Below, in pieces: positions 1 to 4,404 of a stretch of 5,178 bases of DNA; within the stretch, counting starts at the first letter, position 1; each line of letters starts with the position of its first letter. The stretch covers positions 1-5,178 of the forward strand of contig DRGT01000042.1 in the NCBI GenBank assembly GCA_011055585.1. The letters are read 5' to 3'. The notes beneath the pieces were generated by a model. The model did not search any database. It saw only the letters and a program-made list of their open reading frames with translations, and had not been told where the DNA came from. A program made the translations under genes and the position numbers. Origin of the DNA: Candidatus Nitrosopumilus sp. Lineage in GTDB: Archaea > Thermoproteota > Nitrososphaeria > Nitrososphaerales > Nitrosopumilaceae.

Positions 1-2
1 AA

Positions 3-623
3 TTTACTAGTGTAGATATTGAAGCAGCCTTTATGGATTATACTGATGTTATGGATGTTTTAGAGTCATTAGTTTTGGAAGTGTACAAATTTACATCAAC
101 TAATTGCAAAGAAGAGCTAAAAGCAATTGGTCATGAAATTAAAGTACCATCATCACCTTTTGAACGGATAACTTATTCACAGGTATTAGATGAGCTAAAA
201 GCTGCGGGGGAAAAACTAGAATTTGGAGACGACTTACTTGATTCTCATCTAAGAATTGTTGGAGAAAAACATCCAGGATTTTATTTTATTACTGATTGGC
301 CATTAAAGCTAAAACCATTTTACATTCAGGCGAAAAAGGATGATCCGACTCTATCAGAATCATTTGATCTTCAATTTGGATACTTGGAGCTTTCATCAGG
401 TGGAACAAGATTGCACGATCCTGAAATGCTAAAATTAAGATTAAAAGAACAAGGACTAGATCCTGTTCAATTTGTTGATCATTTACAAGCGTTTGATTGG
501 GGAATGCCTCCTCATGCAGGGTGGGGGCTAGGATTAGAGCGCCTCATGATAACTCTTGTCGATATTGATAATGTCCGAGAGGTTGTTCTTTATCCTAGAG
601 ATCCTGAAAGGTTAAAGCCATAA
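3..623 (+). CDS. aspS: Aspartyl-tRNA synthetase, C-terminal part (5' end off-window)
   Basis: This class II aminoacyl-tRNA synthetase charges tRNA(Asp) with aspartate in the cytoplasm. The frame is open from the first full codon (position 3), so the ATG at 33 is internal and not the start. The visible part begins just after where motif 2 should be (FTSVDIEAAF) and covers the rest of the catalytic core. It contains FYFITDWPLKLKPFY, an SGGTRLHD segment, GMPPHAGWGLGLERL (motif 3, about 504-545, with the ATP-binding Arg at 540-542) and the terminal YPRDPERLKP. The PRD..RL.P ending is typical of AspRS rather than AsnRS. The anticodon-binding OB-fold and motifs 1 and 2 lie upstream, so it cannot be judged whether the enzyme is discriminating or also charges tRNA(Asn). 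It ends with TAA. No T-rich terminator is evident after it. Confidence 0.9.
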   Translation, partial: FTSVDIEAAFMDYTDVMDVLESLVLEVYKFTSTNCKEELKAIGHEIKVPSSPFERITYSQVLDELKAAGEKLEFGDDLLDSHLRIVGEKHPGFYFITDWPLKLKPFYIQAKKDDPTLSESFDLQFGYLELSSGGTRLHDPEMLKLRLKEQGLDPVQFVDHLQAFDWGMPPHAGWGLGLERLMITLVDIDNVREVVLYPRDPERLKP

Positions 624-645
624 TTGGGAAAATCCACCTAGATGT

Positions 646-687
646 GTTATCTTATAATACTTAATAATAAAATCTGTTATAGATAAC
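646..687. repeat. Inverted repeat in the aspS/690 intergenic region, possible operator
   Basis: The arms GTTATCTTATAA (646-657) and TTATAGATAAC (677-687) are complementary apart from one bulged T, with a 19-base interval. The right arm extended by one base is itself a short dyad, GTTAT-AG-ATAAC (676-687). The pair frames the AT-rich stretch that would hold the TATA box of the gene starting at 690, and it ends two bases before that start codon. A dimeric regulator site is possible. In such AT-rich DNA, dyads of this size also arise by chance, so the functional reading is only a suggestion. Confidence 0.35.
659..671 (+). promoter_or_regulatory. Candidate TATA box for the gene at 690
   Basis: TTAATAATAA (661-670) is centred about 25 bases before the ATG at 690. 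That is the spacing expected for an archaeal TATA box serving a leaderless transcript, and no Shine-Dalgarno sequence precedes the ATG. The TTATAATA at 652-659 is an alternative. The region is AT-rich throughout, so the exact box is uncertain. Confidence 0.3.
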
Positions 688-689
688 AT

Positions 690-953
690 ATGTTTAACTG
701 GGTGGAATGTGAGTGTAGCCATAATTTCTGGACAAAAAAAGAGATTCCACAATGCTGCAGATGCAAACAGAGGTTTCCAGCATACAACCATGTTTACACA
801 TGGTCCGGCCTAGAAAGAGAGAAAACAATAGAACTGCTTGAGAAAAGAATTCGAGAACAAAATGAAACTCTGGAAAATTTACTAACTGTTCTAGAAACAT
901 ATCAATACAAAACTGATGAAATAATCAAGGAAATTCGAAATTCAATAAAATGA
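690..953 (+). CDS. Small Cys-rich (zinc-ribbon-like) protein with C-terminal coiled coil, function unknown
   Basis: I do not recognise a named family for this 87-residue protein. The N-terminal part has C7 and C9 with H11, then C22, C23 and C25 (motif CCRC). This arrangement could bind one zinc ion as a short ribbon or knuckle, although the first pair is CxC rather than the usual CxxC. Residues 42-87 are rich in Glu, Lys and Leu with heptad-like spacing (for example LEKRIREQNETLENLLTVLE), which suggests a coiled coil and self-association or partner binding. There is no signal peptide or membrane segment, so it should be cytoplasmic. The start is the first ATG after an in-frame TAA at 684-686. 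No Shine-Dalgarno sequence precedes it, consistent with a leaderless message. It stops with TGA. It lies 66 bases after aspS on the same strand and before another Cys-rich gene. A DNA-binding or adaptor role is possible but unproven. Confidence 0.7.
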   Translation: MFNWVECECSHNFWTKKEIPQCCRCKQRFPAYNHVYTWSGLEREKTIELLEKRIREQNETLENLLTVLETYQYKTDEIIKEIRNSIK

Positions 954-965
954 AATTGAAAAAAG

Positions 966-972
966 GATAAAT
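966..972 (+). promoter_or_regulatory. Candidate TATA box for the Cys-rich membrane-protein locus
   Basis: GATAAAT (966-972) follows a purine-rich run (GAAAAAAGG, 958-966) that could act as a BRE. Its centre is about 26 bases before the GTG at 995. That is the distance expected if transcription begins at or next to that codon as a leaderless message. It is a weak sequence match in AT-rich DNA and mainly supports choosing GTG 995 as the original start. Confidence 0.28.
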
Positions 973-981
973 CCAAAAAAG

Positions 982-1007
982 CACAATTATTCTAGTGCAT
1001 AGTTGTG
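982..1007 (+). repeat. Hairpin spanning the probable start of the Cys-rich locus
   Basis: CACAATTAT (982-990) can pair with ATAGTTGTG (999-1007), giving nine base pairs including one G-T wobble and an 8-base loop that contains the GTG at 995-997. No long T-run follows, so it is a poor terminator for the preceding gene. It could be an operator or, if transcribed, could mask a start codon. If transcription begins at 995 the left arm is not in the RNA, and only the DNA dyad would matter. Confidence 0.35.
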
Positions 1008-1075
1008 AATTTTGTGGTTCTACATTAGGAGATTGAAAGTGTTACTTTTGTGAAAAGTATTGTTGCACAACTTGC

Positions 1076-1306
1076 ATGACTGATGATCGTACTAGATGCA
1101 AACAGTGTTACATCCATAAAAGAAAACTTGGGATCAAAAAATTACTAAAACGAAATAAACTTGTTTTAGGTTTAATAGGATTTTTATGGTTTTATGCAGT
1201 TTTTCCTGGACCTATATTTCCCGGAATTGACCCTAGCTATTTCTATACAACTTTGATTGCAGCCATTTTGATAATAATTCCTCTTTCACTAGCATTATTT
1301 TTCTGA
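1076..1306 (+). CDS. Residual ORF: basic two-helix membrane protein with one CxxC
   Basis: This is the part of the interrupted locus that can be translated without passing a TGA, giving 76 residues. It holds one cysteine pair (C8-KQ-C11), a basic stretch (about 14-28, KRKLGIKKLLKRNK), a first hydrophobic helix (about 29-44), a Pro/Gly-rich turn (PGPIFPGIDPSYF, about 44-56) and a second helix (about 58-76). The positive-inside rule puts the N-terminus and the C-terminal end in the cytoplasm. No Shine-Dalgarno sequence precedes the ATG, and the codons just upstream (1037-1075) encode cysteine motifs that belong to the same domain. This ATG is therefore more likely an internal Met than the natural start. 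If translation does begin here, the product keeps its helices but loses most of its zinc ligands. I do not know its function. Confidence 0.5.
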   Translation: MTDDRTRCKQCYIHKRKLGIKKLLKRNKLVLGLIGFLWFYAVFPGPIFPGIDPSYFYTTLIAAILIIIPLSLALFF

Positions 1307-1332
1307 TCACTTAATCCACTTGCTTCAGATTT

Positions 1333-1345
1333 AAAAAAAGAAAAA
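1333..1345 (-). terminator. Oligo-T terminator of the ilvBN-leuAB transcript
   Basis: On the minus strand, five T residues, a C and seven T residues follow the leuB stop codon (TAA, 1350-1348) after only two bases. T-runs of this kind without a hairpin are the usual archaeal intrinsic terminator. No minus-strand gene follows in the rest of the window, which fits an operon end. On the plus strand the same bases are AAA AAA GAA AAA, the Lys-rich tail of the interrupted convergent gene. Confidence 0.65.
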
Positions 1346-1347
1346 GA

Positions 1348-2361
1348 TTAGAGTCTATTTACAATTTCCTGAGTGAATTCTTTAGTAGTCTTATCTCCAC
1401 CAATATCTTTTGTTCTAATACCAGCCTTTACAACATCATATACAGTAGATTCAATTTTATGAGCTATCTCAAAACATTTTTTATCATCATGTTTTGTTCC
1501 AAGCCATTCTAGCATCATCTTTAATGATAAAATAAATGATGATGGATTTGCAATTTGTTTTCCAGCAATATCAAATGCTGCACCATGTACTGGTTCAAAT
1601 AATGCAAAGTCATCTCCAATGTTTGCAGCTGGCGCCATTCCTAAACCTCCCACCACTTGTGCAGATTCATCTGAGAGGATGTCGCCAAACATATTGGTAG
1701 TAACTATAACATCAAATGATTCTGGTTGTCTAATGAGATTCATAGCGCATGCATCAACATACATTTCTTCAAAAGTAATGTCAGGATATTCTTTTACAAC
1801 TGCCGCACATGACCTGGCAAATAAGCTATCCGATATTCGTATAACGTTAGATTTATGAACACAGGTTACCTTTTTTTCTAAGCCCCTTTGGATGGCTGTT
1901 TGACATGCGTATTTTGCTATCCTTTTTGAAGCTTTTTCGGAAATAATTCGTATGGCTACAGCGGAATTTCCAATCTCAAACTCTTTTCCCACGTACAAAT
2001 CTTCAGTGTTTTCTCTTACAATTACTAAATCAACATCATCTCGTAACGCATTCATGTTTGGATAAGATTTGGCTGGACGAACATTTGCAAAAAGATCAAG
2101 CTTGCGTCTAAGATAGACGATGACATCTGCAGCACTTTCACCAACTGGTGCCTTTAAGCAAGCATCTGATTTTTTTATTGACTCTAATGTTTCATCGGGT
2201 AATGCCTTTCCTGTTTTTTTGAGTGCGCCATCTCCGGCATCTAATTGATTAATTTCAAATTTTAAATCAAGTTTATCGTTAATTGTTTCTAAAACGCTAA
2301 TTGCAGCTTCAGATATCTCTGGACCTATTCCATCTCCTTCGATTAAAGCAATGTTATACAT
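1348..2361 (-). CDS. leuB: 3-isopropylmalate dehydrogenase (beta-decarboxylating dehydrogenase family)
   Basis: It oxidises and decarboxylates 3-isopropylmalate to 2-oxoisocaproate in leucine synthesis. The 337-residue length is normal for the archaeal enzymes. Visible motifs are GDGIGPE (9-15), the substrate arginines R85, R95 and R116, the RENTEDLY block (116-123, with Y123), K170, and metal-binding D203, D227 and D231. The coenzyme loop HGAAFDIAGK (259-268) has Asp (D264) where NADP enzymes carry Lys, so NAD is the likely coenzyme. The helix before R85 (DVIVYL) is hydrophobic, as suits an isopropyl side chain, but the LRRKLDLFANVRPAKS and RENTEDLY segments also occur in homoisocitrate and isocitrate relatives. 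The gene context (leuA directly upstream) decides for LeuB. It starts at ATG 2361-2359, 38 bases after leuA, with AGGAGTGA as ribosome binding site. Its stop faces the plus-strand Cys-rich gene. Confidence 0.88.
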   Translation of the reverse strand: MYNIALIEGDGIGPEISEAAISVLETINDKLDLKFEINQLDAGDGALKKTGKALPDETLESIKKSDACLKAPVGESAADVIVYLRRKLDLFANVRPAKSYPNMNALRDDVDLVIVRENTEDLYVGKEFEIGNSAVAIRIISEKASKRIAKYACQTAIQRGLEKKVTCVHKSNVIRISDSLFARSCAAVVKEYPDITFEEMYVDACAMNLIRQPESFDVIVTTNMFGDILSDESAQVVGGLGMAPAANIGDDFALFEPVHGAAFDIAGKQIANPSSFILSLKMMLEWLGTKHDDKKCFEIAHKIESTVYDVVKAGIRTKDIGGDKTTKEFTQEIVNRL

Positions 2362-2367
2362 TTCTCT

Positions 2368-2375
2368 TCACTCCT
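2368..2375 (-). promoter_or_regulatory. Shine-Dalgarno site of leuB
   Basis: The minus strand reads AGGAGTGA, six bases before the leuB ATG (2361). It matches the archaeal 16S anti-Shine-Dalgarno complement (AGGAGGTGA) with one G missing. It is the best ribosome binding site in the window and suits a gene that sits inside an operon but does not overlap its predecessor. Confidence 0.65.
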
Positions 2376-2399
2376 AAATTACGTGGGAATTTTTTAAAT

Positions 2400-3917
2400 C
2401 TAGTTACCCACTTTCTTTTCTTTGAGTAGTTTTTTAAGCAAAATACGGTTTAGGCCATCAATTACAGCCTGAACGCTTGTGATTACGATGTCTTCGCCAA
2501 CAGATTTCGCACTAGATGCGTTTCCTTGGGCATCCTCAACTCTAATTGTTACCTCACAGAGTGCATTTGAACCACCAGAGATGGAAGCCAGACCATATTC
2601 TTTTATTCGAACTTCAGAAATTTTTCCTGTGATTTTTTGGATTGCATTTAGTGATGCATCAACTGGACCAACACCATGAGCTGTTGCGGAATGTTCTGTA
2701 CCATCAATATTCAACTTTACAAATGCATAAGGCATTGTTCCAATTCCAGTAGATACTGAAAATCCTGCAAGTTGCACCAATCTTTTGATTCCACGTTCTT
2801 TCATTACCTCGCCAGCTATAGTTAACAACTCTACATCGGTAACTTGTTTTCCTTGATCACCAATACTTTTTACTTTATCAAGAATCTGTTTTGCTTGCTT
2901 TTCTTCTGGTTCTATTCCATATTCTTCAAGCATTGCATTCATACCATGAATTCCAGCATGTTTTCCAACTTGAAGCCATCTTTTTCTACCCACAAGTTCT
3001 GGGCTAATTGGTTCATAGGTTAATGGATTAATTAACACGCCATGAGTATGAATTCCAGACTCGTGTCCAAATGCATTTTCACCAACGATTGCTTTGTTTG
3101 GTTGGACCGACATTCCAACAAGTTTTGAAACAAATCTTGATGTTTCATAAAGTAATTCCGTGTTAATCCCAGTTTCATATTTCTCATTAAACTGCAAACA
3201 TTGTAATGACATGACAAATTCTTCTAATGATGCATTGCCTGCGCGTTCTCCAATTCCATTAATTGTTACATGTGCACATGAGGCTCCTGCTTGAATGCCA
3301 GATATTGCATTAGCAACTGCTAATCCAAAGTCGTTATGACAGTGAACACTAACTGGAAGATTGGTTGCAGCTATAGCATCTTTAGTAATTTCAGCAATGT
3401 ATTGAGGAGTAGAATATCCAACAGTATCAGGAATATCAATTCTATCAGCTCCTGCTTTGGCAACTTCAGAAAATACTTTCTTTAAAAATTCTCTGTCGCT
3501 TCTGGTTGCATCTTCAGCAGAAAACTCTACTTGAAGTCCTCTTGACTTTCCATATTCTACAGCTTCAATTGCCTTTGAAAGAACTTCATCTCTGGTTAGT
3601 TTGAGTTTGTACTCCATGTGAATTTCAGAAGTTGCAATAAATGTGTGAATGTAATTTAATCCAACATCTGCCGCAGCATCAATGTCTTTTTTGTTTGCCC
3701 TAGCTAATCCACAAATTTCTGCATTTAATCCTGCACCAGTTATCATTTTGATTGCCTGTTGTTCACCAATGGATACCATAGGAAATCCTGCCTCTAATGC
3801 ATCAACACCTAACGCATCGAGTTTTTTCGCAATGGTTAATTTTTGATCAGGGGATAACGATACGCCTGGTGATTGCTCACCGTCTCTAAGTGTTGTATCA
3901 AAGATTCTTACTTTCAT
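2400..3917 (-). CDS. leuA: 2-isopropylmalate synthase
   Basis: It condenses acetyl-CoA with 2-oxoisovalerate to give 2-isopropylmalate, the first committed step of leucine synthesis. The 505 residues fit full-length archaeal LeuA. The N-terminal TIM barrel (about 1-270) shows FDTTLRDGEQSPG (6-18, catalytic R11 and metal ligand D12), HTFIATSEIHMEYKLK (91-106), the metal ligands H192 and H194 in HCHNDFGLA, and GIGERAGNAS (221-230, with N228). The linker region carries GHESGIH (284-290) and VGKHAGIHGM (317-326). The C-terminal LeuA dimer domain (about 375-495, with GVGPVDAS 415-422) is where leucine feedback normally acts. Citramalate and homocitrate synthases are the main alternatives. The complete regulatory domain and the adjacent leuB favour LeuA. 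Its ATG overlaps the ilvN stop (ATGA), indicating coupled translation. A weak GAGGG lies about seven bases upstream inside ilvN. It stops with TAG. Confidence 0.9.
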   Translation of the reverse strand: MKVRIFDTTLRDGEQSPGVSLSPDQKLTIAKKLDALGVDALEAGFPMVSIGEQQAIKMITGAGLNAEICGLARANKKDIDAAADVGLNYIHTFIATSEIHMEYKLKLTRDEVLSKAIEAVEYGKSRGLQVEFSAEDATRSDREFLKKVFSEVAKAGADRIDIPDTVGYSTPQYIAEITKDAIAATNLPVSVHCHNDFGLAVANAISGIQAGASCAHVTINGIGERAGNASLEEFVMSLQCLQFNEKYETGINTELLYETSRFVSKLVGMSVQPNKAIVGENAFGHESGIHTHGVLINPLTYEPISPELVGRKRWLQVGKHAGIHGMNAMLEEYGIEPEEKQAKQILDKVKSIGDQGKQVTDVELLTIAGEVMKERGIKRLVQLAGFSVSTGIGTMPYAFVKLNIDGTEHSATAHGVGPVDASLNAIQKITGKISEVRIKEYGLASISGGSNALCEVTIRVEDAQGNASSAKSVGEDIVITSVQAVIDGLNRILLKKLLKEKKVGN

Positions 3918-4396
3918 GTTCCTGCCCTCTGCAATGCAGCAATTCCGGTTCTAGAGGTTTCTACGATTCCAAATGGCTTTATCAATTCCTCAAATGATTT
4001 GATGTGGTCCGGAGTTGCAGTCAACTCCACCATAATTGATTCCTTTTTAGCATCATGAATCTTGCCGCCATAGGAATTTGCCAATCTATTAATTTCCATG
4101 CTGTCCTGTGCAGATTTTACCTTGATTCTAAATAGTATCAACTCCCTGTATACGGTTTTGTGCTCATCAAGCTGTTTAACCTCAATAGTATCAATCATTT
4201 TAGCAAGTTGTTTTACTATTTGCTGTATCCGTTTTTCATCGCCAACCGTTGTAATTGTCATTCTAGAGATATCTGGGTCTGGTGTCGTACCAACCGAAAT
4301 GCTGTCTATGTTAAAGTTTTTTGCGCGAAATAGATTTGTAACCTTCCACAATATTCCAGGTCTGTTTTCAACTAAAATTGATAGTATTACCCACAT
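3914..4396 (-). CDS. ilvN: Acetolactate synthase small (regulatory) subunit
   Basis: This regulatory partner of IlvB raises the activity of the catalytic subunit and, in the family, mediates inhibition by valine. From ATG 4396-4394 it has 160 residues, the usual short-form length. The N-terminal ACT domain (about 1-75) opens with WVILSILVENRPGIL, whose ENRPGIL turn is the effector-binding loop, followed by the helix VTNLFRAKNFNIDSISVG. The C-terminal small-subunit domain (about 80-155) includes RELILFRIKV and GKIHDA. A GTG at 4405-4403 in the same frame would add three residues and overlap the last base of the ilvB stop. I prefer the ATG because family members begin directly with the ACT strand (MWVI...). 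Neither choice has a clear Shine-Dalgarno sequence, so translation is probably coupled to ilvB. It stops with TGA, overlapping the leuA start. Confidence 0.9.
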   Translation of the reverse strand: MWVILSILVENRPGILWKVTNLFRAKNFNIDSISVGTTPDPDISRMTITTVGDEKRIQQIVKQLAKMIDTIEVKQLDEHKTVYRELILFRIKVKSAQDSMEINRLANSYGGKIHDAKKESIMVELTATPDHIKSFEELIKPFGIVETSRTGIAALQRAGT

Positions 4397-4404
4397 TGTA
4401 ATCA

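Larger units (their letters stand above)
995..1351 (+). pseudogene. Cys-rich zinc-finger membrane protein gene interrupted by two in-frame TGA codons
   Basis: One reading frame carries a coherent protein if TGA 1034-1036 and TGA 1304-1306 are passed. From GTG 995 it reads MHSCEFCGSTLGD, TGA, KCYFCEKYCCTTC, and then the ORF starting at 1076. After LALFF and the second TGA it continues SLNPLASDLKKEKD to TAG 1349-1351. The cysteines form CX2C-X8-CX2C-X3-CCX2C-X7-CX2C, enough for two zinc sites in an AN1-like or treble-clef-like cytoplasmic finger, followed by a basic stretch and two membrane helices. The intact product would be about 118 residues. Both TGA codons are one G-to-A change from TGG (Trp), though other single changes (Gly, Arg, Ser, Cys, Leu) fit equally. 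The in-frame stop at 968-970 limits the start, and GTG 995 is the only usual start codon before the first CxxC. Decay, readthrough and sequence error are the competing explanations. The first junction is well supported by the cysteines and the second less so. Confidence 0.6.

Noticed and set aside
33..35. ATG at 33 as the start of the first gene
   Set aside because: The frame is open to the window edge with conserved synthetase sequence (FTSVDIEAAF) before it, so the gene begins upstream.
694..900. Minus-strand ORF opposite the small zinc-ribbon gene
   Set aside because: No start signal or domain is visible. The plus-strand frame has the cysteine cluster and coiled coil, so this is a shadow. 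Its Cys-containing stretch is coincidental.
1034..1036. Selenocysteine at the TGA between cysteine clusters
   Set aside because: The codon sits between CxxC pairs rather than replacing a cysteine in one. A second TGA lies in a hydrophobic context. Archaeal selenocysteine use is known from a few methanogen and Asgard lineages, not from this type of organism. No SECIS-like hairpin was recognised.
2391..2398. TTTAAAAA between leuA and leuB as an internal TATA box
   Set aside because: A start 25 or so bases downstream would fall at about 2369, inside the leuB Shine-Dalgarno sequence, and would remove it. The strong ribosome site points to an operon message instead.
914..3916. Genome-wide reassignment of TGA to Trp
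   Set aside because: ilvN ends in TGA overlapping the leuA start, and reading on gives only AAG then TAA. The gene at 690 also ends in TGA. Trp codons checked in aspS, leuA and leuB are TGG.
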